Shown here: piece after piece, positions 37,314 through 57,099 of the stretch | How the letters are laid out: each line of letters opens with the position of its first letter | Numbering within the stretch: the first letter of the stretch is position 1 | Assembly (NCBI GenBank): GCA_003254905.1 | Contig: QANU01083368.1 | Coordinates: 101,520-165,519 of the forward strand | Length of the DNA: 64,000 nt | Source: Nissolia schottii | Taxonomy: Eukaryota > Streptophyta > Magnoliopsida > Fabales > Fabaceae | Reading direction: 5' to 3' | Translations under genes and position numbers: made by a program | The notes under the pieces: model-generated | The model's input: the letters and a program-made list of their open reading frames with translations, nothing else | Databases searched by the model: none | Told to the model about the DNA's origin: nothing

Positions 37314-40300
37314 CTAGTCAGGAAGGATTTGCTCGCCATCAGCGTCTGCCTCAGTCTCAACCTTGGGCTTTGAAGGAGCCTGGCCAGGGGCCTGCTTCTT
37401 CTTGATCCCACTAACTATATCATCAATCCTCAAAAGCATGCAAGCAGCTTCAATGGCAGTCTTAAATGTTTGTGCTTTCACATTGTAGGCATCCCAAATC
37501 TAACACCGTATTACCACAAAACATCTTCAGAGTTCATCATTAAGATATAAAATGCATAACAATTGTCAATATACTGAAATAAACACAGATTTTTCTCCAG
37601 TCTTCACTGTGTTGCCTCTTTTGGGAATAACGGAAAATGCTAGTTTTAATTTACACCTCACTTACTCTGGTAGGAAATCTCTAGTAATTGGTAGTTTGGG
37701 TATCATTTATGTATTTCATGGAATAAGATGAAAGTAAAGTACCTTATGTTCTTTCATATCGGCGATGGCACCAGTATTTCCATCTATGCCGATCCATGCA
37801 TTTTCTCCATTTGCATGCTACGGTTTTCGGGAAGACGATGTCAAACAGAGTCATGAAAGGACTATATATAATAAGTACTAGCAATAAGCAAATGTTCTTA
37901 CTTTTCCTTGAAGTGCAGTCATAGTCCGGATGACATTTACTCCACAATTTTGTGCCAAAGTACGTGGTATAGCCTCAAAAGCAATGGCAGCAGCTTCATA
38001 AGGCCACTATTAATCAACAAGAGTCTTAAGTGAGAACCGGAGTAAGCTATTGCTCCATACAACAGATAGAACTTGAAGACACCAAACATAAATCCATATC
38101 CAGTTGTTCATTTAAACAGAAGTGATAATACACTCACCTTCTCTATGCCTTCAATAGATGAACTCTTCTGTTTCAAAGCAGCTGACACGGTCAACTCCGT
38201 CGCCCCACCCCCAGGAACAAGCTTTGGATTTTTTATTATGTTCCTTGCAACGGACATGGCATCCTGTAATAGGTACACGTTTCAGCAAGTATGATCAAAT
38301 CTGCAGTGTTTAGAACATATCAACAGCTTACCTGTAGATTTCTTTCAACTTCATTTAAAAGATCCTTACTAGCACCTCTTAATAGTACGGTACAAGCCTT
38401 AGGATCTTTGCACTCGACAATAAATGCAAAGTACTCGTCACCAATTTTCTTGACCTCAAATAAACCAGCACCAGTACCAACATCAGACTCCTGCAACTCA
38501 TCTGGTCTGTTTACAATAACAGCACCGCATGCCTTTGCAATTCTATTATTATCAGTTTTCCTTAGCCTCCTGATTGCACTAACCCCATGCTTGCTCAAGT
38601 AATGGCATGCCAAATCACTAAGACCCTTCTCTGTAATTACCAAGTCAGGTTTAAACTTCAATATTTGCATACAGAGTTCCTCAATATATTCTTCTTCCAT
38701 CTTCAATAGGAGACTCCAGTCTTCCTCTTTGAGCAGTTCAGCATTTGTTTGGTTTTCACCCTTTTTATACTCAAGGGGGCTATCAAGAAGAATAATACGT
38801 GGATTAATAATCTTTCTCCTCATTTTGCCAGGGACAACCACATCTTTGTTTATCATAACTCCCTTGAGAACTTTTGAATCCTCCAGCTGTCCTCCAGGGA
38901 CCTTCTCAACTTTAATATAGTTTTTTATGTCAACATCTCTCAGACCTTGGCCAATATCAACACCCACTGTTGTAGTAGCATCGATAGCTAAATCCTGGAA
39001 GTTATCAAGGTAGAAAATATGACATAATTCATCAGATCTAGAAATGATAAGCAATTGCAGAAGGGCTACAATAGTTTATCTACTAACACAGTAACAAGCA
39101 TGTTGTATTTATTAAAATAACATGAACTCATGCTCAACCATAAAAACAGATTCTGGCCAAATAACACTGTACAGATGACAGTTTGACATTACTACATTTA
39201 GCTGTGAGCCACCTTCCCATATGTCACATTGCAAGGATTAGGCCTCAAGATTTTAAGAATATGCCAGAATAAATATCTAGATCAACAACTTGAAAATATA
39301 AAAGAACAAAGAAAAAGACCAATTTGGTAATCTAGCCCAAAGAGAAGGAGGATACTCACAGCAATCAAGTCTCCAAATTGGCCTGTGAATTTGGTACCTA
39401 TGCAGCTTTTTACCAGCCCCAGCATTGTACCTCCTGTAGTTTAATTCATCAATAACATTAAGATTACATGTCAAGAAGAAACTTATTGAAGTAGTCATGA
39501 ACTGGTTTGATCATTACTTTAGTCCTCCAAAAAATTTTGACATCCATTTAATACCTCAATCATCCAAAACTTGGGGTGACTTAATTCATATAATTTTCTA
39601 TGATTGAGTAATTAAATTGATGACGTTTTCAATAATTGAGGAGCCACATTGGTGTCACCTTCTTTCAAAAGAAAATTGATGTCACTTCCCATGGTAAAAA
39701 TTGATTTCAAACTTCTTTGATGACCAAACTGATGATAATTGTATCTTGTAGGATTAAAAAGGGCAAAGAATACTATAACTTACTAGGGGATTTTGCAACT
39801 AACTCAATTCAAATATGGAACTGGCAAGATCCTTAAAAAAAATTACATACCAAAAACCCAAACTATTTGAACAACCTACCTAGGAACTTCTTCCACAAAC
39901 TAGTGGAATACAGAATTGAAAATTTTCAGCTCTGTGTTAACTTTGGCATGCCATTAGGATGAAAAAGGAAACGTAACAAAAAAATAAGTATCAAACTAGC
40001 AATAAAACTTACGATCCTGGGCATCAATGGCCATTGCAACTTTGTCGAGAATAGCAATTGCGTCCTCCAGAGCTTTGTTATAAGCTGCATATTACATGAT
40101 TGAAGAATTCATTATATACAATTTATACCTTTTGGGAAAGAACCACCGACTAATACTATTAAATTACCTCGACAAATAACTGTAGGGTGATAGTTTTTGT
40201 CAATAAATGCTTCAGCAACATGGAGCATCTCACCAGCTGCACAGAAGAAAAAAAATATTGAAAGTTGTAAGAAAAACAAAATGCTGCCCAATGAAAACTT

Positions 40301-41694
40301 GATCCTCCATTCATTATACGATATAACAAAATCTAAGTTTGTTATTAAGCCATGCAGAAATACAATAAAGCTGATCTGCGGAAGAGTCCCTTTCAGTTTC
40401 AATTACATAATCACATTGACTGCAACAAGGAAGCCTTCCAGAACAGCTCCACATTAAGTACAGCACTAGGATGACAATTTATTATTAAACGCATGATACA
40501 ATTATACACATACACGTGGTAAAAGCATACCAAGAATGATGACAGATGTTGTTCCATCTCCCACTTCTTCGTCTTGGGTGCGACTTAATTCAATCATAGA
40601 CTGTAACAATCCCAATAAGAGAACAGTATTAGACAATTTACAGAGGACTAAACCTCAAAAGTTCAATGCAAACCCAGACAGTGGTGGTTTTACAAGATGT
40701 GGTCAGGAGAGCAGCATATAGAAGTCTGTATGTCTGAAAAACAAATATCAATGAAGTGAAGCAAAAAATAACAAATACCTTTGCAGCAGGGTGAGCAAGA
40801 TCTAGCTCACGTAAGATGGCATTTCCATCATTAGTCACCACAATTCCTGCAAAAAGTTACAAGCCAGACAGCGGAGCCTTTTAGCCTTTATGGTAAACAC
40901 TGAAAAAGGGGAAATCTCCAACCCAAAACCAAAACTTAGGAATAACCCCACACACCATGTGAAAAAAGAAACTCAAACAATTCTAAAAACAATCTTACTA
41001 AAAGTAACAATTACTTTAGTTTGCATTCAGGGAAAAAACGTGCACACTTCCTCAGGCACTAAGGCCACAAATCAATGAAATTTTAGAGATCTGTAATTTA
41101 ATATCACAAAGGGCATAACTGACGAGGACATGATTTAAGAAATGAAAGCACTGACCTCCTGCAGAATCAAGTAGCATTTTTAGCATGGACCTGGGACCCA
41201 ATGTTGTTCGAATTATGTCAGCAACGGCCTGGCACCCAGTAACCTCATTAGATTACAAACATTGAATAAATATCAAGGAACATTAACATGTTATCACAGG
41301 TAAGCTGTAATAGGTTACCTTTGACGCCTGAATATTGGCATGGTGCACCTTGGCTCCAGACTCACGTTTCAAGGAGTCCTCTGCCCATTTTCAACATGAA
41401 TTTGATGAGCAAAAGACGTGTTTGATTATAGTTATAGCAAAAATATCAAAATAACGATCAAATATTAGGAAAAAAGGCATTAACATGAAAAAATGACAAT
41501 AACCAGAGGGAAAATAGTAAATATTCTGATTTCGAAATGAAATTGAAGAAACTTAAACCAGAAACGAAATCACAAACATCAATCAAAGGGGAAAAATAAC
41601 ACAATAATATTGATGGCATTGCTCCCAACTCCAAATACCAAAAGAAAGGAAAAAGAAAGAGAAACTTACTGAGAACTAGAACCGGCGCGTGCAT
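37314..41694 (-). CDS. CCT3: T-complex protein 1 subunit gamma (CCT3), 13 coding exons
   Basis: Subunit of the cytosolic TRiC/CCT chaperonin, which folds actin, tubulin and other clients using ATP. Coding exons in gene order are 41670-41694, 41319-41380, 41156-41228, 40779-40846, 40531-40600, 40168-40236, 40013-40084, 39360-39433, 38332-38994, 38138-38263, 37902-38006, 37743-37817 and 37314-37499. All are GT-AG and in frame, giving 555 aa. Group II chaperonin motifs are visible: TLGPRSM (about 38-44), VVTNDGNAIL (56-65), VGDGTTSV (89-96) and PGGGATEL (about 409-416). The start MHAPVLVLK and end EQILPD match plant gamma subunits. A 5'-UTR intron is likely: donor-like GTACCTC below 42040 and acceptor GTGTGCAG above 41730. 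No lesion was seen. Confidence 0.96.
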
Positions 41695-41953
41695 GATTCC
41701 TTTGGTTTTTAAAATCCGATTCCGAGCTTTCTGCACACAAAAAACACTGTACTCGGTAGTAGGGGAAGTGCTCTTGAACTTGAAGAAGCTTGTGAAATTG
41801 AAGATTTCAAACAGAAGCAAAGTTATTCAAACTCAAGCACCTCCGCAACACAGTTATCCACCAACAAAACGCAGCAGATTCAAGCAATATTTGAACCTAT
41901 AACGAATGAAATACGCGAAAATCAATAGAGTGATGATAAATCAACAACGCAAA

Positions 41954-41962
41954 AAACCCTAA
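41954..41962 (+). promoter_or_regulatory. Telo-box-like AAACCCTAA upstream of CCT3
   Basis: AAACCCTAA lies within the probable CCT3 5'-UTR intron. Telo boxes are common near the 5' ends of plant translation and growth genes. Function here is inferred from the motif alone. Confidence 0.35.
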
Positions 41963-42199
41963 ATCACACTGCAAGGGTGGAACCGTCAACCGAGGCAAAA
42001 TCGTTAATTGATCAGGAAGAAAAGAAATGCGCGAGGTACCTAAACTTGGGCGGAAAATGTTCAATCGACGGCGGAGGAGGCGGTGGCGGAAGGCGGGCTA
42101 AGTCAGAGAGAAAGGATCGGTTTCGAGAAGCTTGCAAAAGAGACTGTGCTAGCTACAGTCACAGTGGGAACTTGACCAAAGTTTTCCGCCAAAACTTGC

Positions 42200-42292
42200 A
42201 AATGTGCTAGAACTAGAAAACCCTCGAACATTTCCACTTTTATTTATTTATTCATTTTATTTACCGGTTTGAAATTATTCACTATTTAGTGA

Positions 42293-42347
<55 letters not shown>

Positions 42348-44307
42348 GTATAAAGGGAAGAAACAAAATTATACAACTTTTACCACGCTTGAACCTTGAA
42401 AGTTATAATTAAAATGGTGTAACATTTATTATTTACAAATAAAATTTTGAATTTGAGTGTCATAAGTAACTATAAAACTTGAAACTTCACTGTCGTGACT
42501 CTTGACTTGAAAGTTGACAAATGCTTGATAATTTTTTTTCATCCAATAAATTTCATATAGGGTTAAATTAAATTTTTTGAGAGGGATTTTTTTCTCTAGT
42601 AAAAACCAACAAATGAACTGAATTTTTTCTCCCTTCAATACTTGATGTATTTTGAGTTAAAAACTTTTAAAATGTAATTTGATCTCATTTGATGTATTAA
42701 AAAAAAGATTGAATCACAAAATCTTTAGGATCTCTAATACCATCTTAATCTAAAATTAGACGAAGGTTTATAACAAATATCAATAAACAATTTAAAAAAT
42801 TTTAGATTTTTTTTTAATCAAAAAATTATATTTGATAACCGTCCATATCTAATAAGTCAAAACTTAATCGTTCTTGCTGTAAATTGACGAGTATATAAGT
42901 ATGGGCAAAGACTTCTATGGGTGAGGACGGAGTTAGGCACCAAAATAGTTCTTAAATTGCAGTTGTCTAAAAATCAATCTAGACTTAAGATTATATCTAA
43001 AGATTTAATTATAAAATAAATTATATTTAGATTTTATAATATATTCATTTGATTTATCAATTATATCCTTAACTTTTCTAATTTTTCTGCTCCGTTTCTT
43101 GCTTGTCTTTGGCAGATTTTCCTCCCGGCACTGTCGTCGGCGGTGGCCCCCCTCACATCACCGGAGCTATAACCTCTACCATCAGAGCCTCCCTTCCTAC
43201 CCGCACCATCAAATCAACACACAATAGAGAACTAACCCTAGAAAATCCAACTAGAGGAGCAAGAAAAGCGAGAGAAACATGGAAAAGTCATTGAAGACAC
43301 CACTTCCTTAAGACCCACGATTGAAAAAACACCTAGTCAAAGAGAAAAATGCACCACGTCAAGCCCACAAGGCCATTGTAGTAGTTATCAAAACAATCAA
43401 GATAAGAGGAGGAGCGATCGATGATGCAGATCCATCATGGCTAAAATTCGTCGAACCGTGCAAAGAGGAACCGTGCAAAGAAGGACTGTCATAGAACCGT
43501 GCAAATACAACATAGTCAACGACAAGCAAAGAGGAACAAAACATGCAAATCTAAACCCGCCGGCAACTACACTTGTAGATCTGAACAAAAAACCAAAGAA
43601 AACACAAACCAAGCGCAACAAAAAGCAACAAATCTAATCCCTCTCTTAATAACAGACTTGATTTTTTTACTTTTTCTTTCACAACAACATCAATTGTAGG
43701 TAACTAGGTACCCATTTGGGAATAATTGAAGAAGGGAAGGAGGGAGTAGTGGTGCGGCTGACAAGGGGGGCGGAGGGTGAGTACCCATTGGCGATGTTGT
43801 AGGAGCCACTGGTAGGGAAGAAACGGGAGTAGAGGAGAGAGAGAAAGAAGAGAAAGGGGTAACAATGTAATTATAATAGATTTATTTTATTAAAAATTTA
43901 CTCGGACCAACCTGCTCCCTAACTCACCTTGCACCAGGTAAGTCCGCCACTATGAGCTAAGTTTGCTCATTGACAACACTCTCCAAGTCTAGTGGAGCCA
44001 TGAATAACTGAATGTTGGGTCAACATCCACAATCACCAGCAGCTTGGACAACCTTAGCTTTCTTTGGAGCATTGCAACATTGCATAACATTCTACTCCAA
44101 GCAATCTAGCCTTAGGATGCATGAATGATTCGACATAAAATGTTCCTCTTGCCAAGATAAGACAAGCAAGGGAGGAAAGGAGGAAAAATAATTCAATTAG
44201 AGGTCATGAAGACATTGTTACAATTATAAAATTCCTGGTTGGTGGTTGTGGCCAAGAATCAAAACATAATTATTGACCTACATTAAATTTCATCATGTAC
44301 AATTTGA
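42200..44307. other. Spacer between CCT3 and the SWIB/Plus-3/GYF gene
   Basis: Holds the CCT3 promoter, an (AT)n/(GTAT)n microsatellite at about 42297-42350, and an unassigned 43.1-43.9 kb segment of higher complexity. Short open frames in that segment show no family I recognise. Confidence 0.5.
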
Positions 44308-50934
<6,627 letters not shown>

Positions 50935-51032
50935 CTTCTCTACCAGAAACCCTAAATTCAATCTCGTCCACTGATTCTGAGCCTCCCACCTCTCAAATTC
51001 CCCACGGTTATACGCTTTCTGGTTCTCAGTTT

Positions 51033-51657
51033 CTGACAAAAATTCAACAACAACAACAACAATAAATTCATAAACTCAAATTAGCATCAGAAAAATGTCT
51101 AAATTGAAAAAGGAAAACCCCTGAAATGCAAATTTTTGTTGTTCATCAAATCTCTTAAATTAATTAAATTCGGCAAAACGAAAAAAAAAAGGAAAAACAA
51201 AAACCAAACAAAAAAAAAACGAAGGAAATGAGAATAACTACGAATCAGGAAATGTAACCACAAAAAAAGAACGCACATTTGAGAAACAAAAGGAGACACA
51301 CAACATTGTCATAATCAAAGGCAACAAGGCAAACAAGAAGAACAAGGTAAATTAATTAACACGAGAGACACAAAATTGAGGGCACGGAAATTGAGATAAA
51401 GAGAGAGAATATACCGAGTGAAGAGTTGACTGAGGAGGGTGGAAGATTCTAGAAGGCAGAGGCAGAAGAAGAGGAGGAGGAGAGAGCGTTGTTGGTAGTA
51501 GCTGACTGCGGAGTGAGTGAGTGGTGTGTCGTATCTCGGAATGAGGCATTCGAGCAGCAGGTAACCCAGAGCCACTTCAGCAAAGCGTTGCGTTGTGTTT
51601 GGTCTTCGTTCGTACCGCAACTGAATGGACCCCACCCACCCAAAAAAAAATTAGACA

Positions 51658-51660
<3 letters not shown>
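51033..51660 (-). promoter_or_regulatory. Leader intron, 5'-UTR exon and promoter region of the SWIB/Plus-3/GYF gene
   Basis: A CT-rich leader exon about 51415-51530 ends CACTCG before a GTATAT donor. The acceptor TTTTTGTCAG is at 51033-51042, followed by 98 nt of untranslated exon before the Met at 50934. Exact transcription start not visible. Confidence 0.5.
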
Positions 51661-51697
<37 letters not shown>

Positions 51698-54570
51698 GGA
51701 AGAGAAAATGAATTTTGGAATATTCCTTTCACAGTGTAATGTTGTTTAGCTTGATTGAATTTCAGTCTGAATTTTTATTTTTTAGTCTCTCGTTTTTTAG
51801 GAATAAGCAATTGGGTAGGTAGGATTGGGCTTTTGTTTTGGGCCTTAGGTAGAATTGGGCTTTAGCCCAACCCACTCCTCTCCGTACCTTTTTTTTAAAG
51901 AGTTCAACCACGGGGTATCCATTTCGCCCCGATCTGCTTGAGATGGGTTTCAACCGACCCGGCAATGGAAATATGAGATTGAACTGCAATCATGTGACAG
52001 GTAGAATTAGTGGCCAAAATAAGAGGGCTGCCTCTTAAAAGGTGGATTAATCTTCACCATAATAATCCATTATATCTATATTTGTTTTCTCAGTTTGATC
52101 TATTATTTATTAAAAAAAAAATTAATTTGGCTCAATATGTTTTAAATTACTATCAAGTTAGCCTATTTATCATAAAAGTTAATGGGATTTACTAATGCAG
52201 TACAATCTACATTTACATGACGCAGCACAAATTGTGCTACATCAACAAAGTCAATTAGTATTTTTATGGACAAATTAAATTGACATTAATTTAGAACATA
52301 ATGAAACAAATTGAATAAAGTTAAAGGTAAAATGACTAAATTTAGAAAATAAACTTTTATTTACATAATTATTCAATCATGTATTGACACAATATTAAAA
52401 TTATTTTACCTTTATAATAATTTCCCCCAAAGTTACACACATACGAACATATATATATATATACACACACACTCACATACACGAGATTCTCTAATTTAAG
52501 TTTAACTATCCATATGATACACAATTTTTTTCCCTCATTTTTCATCCTCCCCACTAATTTAAATAACAGCTTTTTCAGCAACCTGTTACTCTAACTATCT
52601 TATCTCACTCACCTCCAAAAATGAAAAACTATTGCATCCCCATCTATATACATTTACAAAAAACATTAATTGACACTATTAGTCCTTATACCAAACACCT
52701 CTTTAAGAGTTTAAGAGTTAAACTCAATAATTTAACATGCAAAAATGATTTTCATTATCAAGGTTTATCAACTACAGTCAAAATTTAAATGATAAAATAT
52801 TTGTATATTATGTTTAAAAAATCATTCATAAAAAAATCTAACAACACTTACAAATTGATTAAAAAATCAAATTTAATATTAATAAAACTTGAATACATAT
52901 TTGAATTAACTCAATTTCTATCTCTACTCCTTATCCGGAGAATATCGATGTTGGTAGCTCTTAATATTTTCTTTATATGTATGACACATATAAAAGAAAT
53001 ACTTCGAAGTGGAATAAAAACACCATAAAGAAAAAATAAAAACACTTATGAAGGAAAATAGAAACAAAAAAAATTCTAAATAGGAGAAAAAAGCAGTGAG
53101 TTCGTCAAAAAAAGAATGATGGCAGTCTAGACAAAGATGATCAGTTTTAGATTTGTCCTTCTCACCATTAATGTACTTAGTACATTGATCCATCATGAGA
53201 TTTTGATAAAGTGTATCGAATAAGATTTTGATGTATATTAAAAGTCTATCGAATAATTTAAGACGAGTGAAATTTTATAGACATGTTCTATATAATATAT
53301 AATTTTTTTTATACTTAAAAATTACATTTAATGAGGTTTGAACTTAGGACATTGTATATACTATTCAAGCCCCTCACTATTATAATTTTTTTTACTTAAG
53401 AAATTATATAATATATAAACTTTGAATCCAACATTGAATTTTGTAAAAAATAAAAATAAAAATAAAATTTCTCCCTTTATAATATGTTTGAATTTGCTTC
53501 TTTTATGAAAAATAATTATTTATTTATATGTTTATTTATAGGAGAATTACTTTCTTTAGCTAATCATAATAAATTTGTGATAAAATGATGTTTTTGGTCC
53601 CAAGAGTTTTTTAAAAAAAATTAATTTGATCCCTTACGTTTAAAATTATCATCAATTTAGTTATTTATATATTTTTCATATCAATTTGACAATTTTTTTA
53701 AATCATTATAATCAAATATAAAAATAACAAATGCATAGCAACTGCTATATTATATAATTTAATACTTCCTATTTTAGAATCAAATATAACAATAAATTAT
53801 AATAAAATGTATTTTAATTAATTATTTATTATAAATTAATATAATTAATTATTTTTAAATTATACTATATAAATTATAACTTATATTATACATATTTATC
53901 ATTTATATATTTTAAACATTAATTTATTATTATTGTTATTTATTGTTATGATTATTTTTATTTATTTATTAATATTATTACTATTTATGATTTTTATTAA
54001 CACTTTTAATTATCAATAGTTAATTGTTATTATATATTATTTTTATTATTAATAATTTAATTATTATTTAATTATATACTTAATCATTTATTATTATTTT
54101 CGTAAATCCAAAATTATGAGAGAAGAAAAAAAAATATACATCAAAATCTAATTAGGTCTAGCACTTTATTTATAGACTTGCTAGAATTATATGTCATTTT
54201 ATCACATAAGAGCCGATTAACGTACAAACTAACACAACGTGTTGGCTACATCAAACGATGGATAAAACTATGATGTATTGTATAATCTTATAGAATCTAG
54301 TCTTATATGTGATACCAAACAAACCCTTGTATTTCAAATCATTATAATTTAATCTAACATGTTGGCCACGATGACGTTTAGGTATAATGCCCTAACCTTT
54401 TTTTTTTTAAATCAATTTTGATCTATTATACTTTGAATCACTTTAAGTCAAATCCATTGTGTTGGTCTTGATGGTAAACCCTTAACCTCTTAAATCAATA
54501 AGATTGATCTAGTACAACCAAGACTTTAGTTAGAATAATTGAGGTCAAACTTCAATAAATATCTATATCT
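51661..54570. other. AT-rich spacer, no gene recognised
   Basis: An (AT)n tract at 51665-51694, a (TA)n/(CA)n tract near 52450, and very AT-rich DNA from about 53560 to 54120. Short reading frames are low complexity. One segment at 51780-51990 has higher GC and looks repeat-derived but is unassigned. Confidence 0.5.
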
Positions 54571-54960
54571 ATATTCTATATATCATAAAAGCTGGATAGT
54601 CCCACACATAGAAAAACTAATTTCTGTGATCAATTGGACACGTGTGAATCGGTGGTAAAAACATTTTCCCGCCCAAAACGCACAAGGATATTAATGACAA
54701 TTTGCTGCCCAAGTACTACAATGTTTTGTATTTGCCTTGCCTTTGTGTTACAGTCATTTTGCAGACCTACATGTAAAAGTAACGTAGCCATCACTATTTT
54801 TTCATTTTTTATATTGTTTTAACTCTTAATAGGTCCCATGATTTGAGGAAAAGGTTGATATTTGGACGGTACTGGGAAAGATGGAGAAAATTTTCCCGCC
54901 AAAATGAACTGAGAAATATTATTCTTCAGCTTCTCATCACTGAAATGATGGGGAACATTC

Positions 54961-54991
<31 letters not shown>

Positions 54992-55299
54992 TAAAAGATA
55001 TATTAGACTAGAAAGTGCAGCAGTAAATGCAAAAAGGCACAATCACTATTTTCCACCTAACAATTGAGTGGTTGTAAGACAACTACAATTAACATTTTTT
55101 ATTTTGAACTCAGTAATTACAATCCTTTCCAGATCTTTCCATAGAACTCCCGCCTCATTTCAAATTTTGAATATTTTTTTCCATTTTTATTTTTTTTACA
55201 CAAATGATGATCTCTGAACCAGATTTACCTTCTGCATTCTTGAGGTGCATTGACACTGTTCACCCCCAGCAGATCTCAACTCCTGCTCCACAACAACTA

Positions 55300-56175
55300 A
55301 AATGTGTAAAGAGAAAGTAAGCTTATCATCCTTTTTTTCCCATGCAATAATAGTGTAGAAATAGATTAGTTTCTTTCCTGTTACCTTTACTACCAATCCT
55401 TCAATCTTTAATTTGGTTTTTGGATATATGAAACCTGTTCTGTTTCTCAATGTTTAGTGTTGAAGAACAAACTCAAACAACTACAAAATGAAAAAGAAAA
55501 AAAAAAAAACTGTGGCAACAACAATAATTTAAGAATCAACAAGAAGAACAAATCAAAAAACAACAAGCAAGAAAACACCAAAATGTGTAAAGAAAATGTA
55601 AGTTTATCATCCTAACAATTTTTTGATCCAATATTAGCGTAGAAATAGATTAGCTCTTTCCTATTTTATTTAACTCTTTCATAGTTAGCTTCCAATCCTT
55701 CAATCTTTTATTTGGTTTTCTAATATTTGTTCCTACCTTTGCTAGATCTCATAGTTTAGTGTTCAAGAACAAATTCAAACAACTTGAAAGGAGAAAGAAA
55801 AACATTGTCACAACAACAAAAGTGTAAGAAAAAAGACTGAATATTAGCAACCAGAACAACAAGCAAAAAATCAAATTTTACAGCTGAAATGTGTATAGAA
55901 AAAGAAAGTTTATCTTCCTAACATTTTTTTTATGCAATAATAGTGTAAAAATATATTAGCTCTTTCCAGTTGTGCTTGGTTCTTTCATGATTTGCTTCCA
56001 ATCCTTCAATCTTTAATTGGTTTTCTGATATATGTTCCTACCTCTTCTAGACAATAGACATCAATTTTAGTGTTCAACAACAAACTAAAACAACAACAAA
56101 AATTTCACAATAACAAGCCAACAACAAGAAGAAGCAAGAAAACAGAAGAACCTGTGCTAAAATGTGTAAAGAAAA
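55300..56175 (+). repeat. ~290-bp tandem repeat, three copies and a fourth start
   Basis: Copies begin at about 55300, 55581, 55888 and 56160 with AAATGTGTAAAGAAAA-like sequence. Shared landmarks are AATAGTGTAGAAATAGATTAG, CCAATCCTTCAATCTTTAATTTGG, and TTTAGTGTTCAAGAACAAA, each in the same order. Spacing is about 281, 307 and 273 bp. Copies are roughly 80% alike by eye. Non-coding. Confidence 0.85.
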
Positions 56176-56361
56176 AGTATGTTCAAGCATAGACACAAAG
56201 ATAGCAGAGGGTATCTCTTTTTTCCTCAATCAATTTTAAAATATGACTGACTTTATTGAGGTAAATGCTTTAAAAGAATATGTTTTCATTTTTTAATGCA
56301 ATCCCTCAATTTTTAAAATTGATTATGATCCAGTTTTAGGGTTTAGGGTATATATATAGAG

Positions 56362-56377
56362 AGAGAGAGAGAGAGCT
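56362..56377 (+). repeat. (GA)n microsatellite
   Basis: A GAGAGAGAGAGAGAGA tract next to TATATATATA. The surrounding 56180-57050 shows no gene. Confidence 0.8.
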
Positions 56378-57099
56378 TAAAACCATGCACTCAGCAAAGG
56401 AGCCAAAGAAACGATTAGAGAGTTCAAGATACAACCAGCACAAAACCAAATAGCACAACACAATGTTGAGGTATTAATTATTTTTTCTTAATGTTTAGAA
56501 TCGTAATCTCTCAAATCTTAAGCCGTATTTTAGTCATTAAATTATTTTACTAACTAATTAAACTTCTTTCATAATTACTTTCTCATCAATTCCGGAATCA
56601 GTTTTTCTAATTTTATTAATTTCTACAATGCTAGCAATGGACAAGGATCTCACCTCTAAAGCTAAAGTAAGTTTTTCTCCCAACTTTGAAGTTGTGATTC
56701 ATTTTTAGTTTATAAAAAGGTCACTTCCTAAAAAATAAATAAATAATCCATCTATCATCCATGTTTGGTGAAATACACAAACTTGAGGTGCTTTTCTTCC
56801 AAGGAGTATGTTAAAGGAACTTAGCCACTAAAGTAAATAAAATAATTTTTAAAACACTTCAGCGTCTAGCTTCTTGAGATCATTGAAGAATATAATAGAT
56901 TAAGAATGAAACCACAATAAATTATTAAAAAAAGATCATGAGAAAAGAAAATGTCTAGACATCAGTGTCCAAGAATCCATATACATGATAACCTCACAAA
57001 AACAAAAGAAGAAAGAAACATGAACATAAGTGTTTAAAAATGATGTAAAGTGTGAAAGGGTGGTGTTGAAAGCTTATTTGTTTGCACTCTCGTTGTTTT

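Noticed and set aside
43100-43900. Possible gene between CCT3 and the SWIB/Plus-3/GYF gene
   Set aside because: Short frames with no recognisable domain and no coherent splice model.
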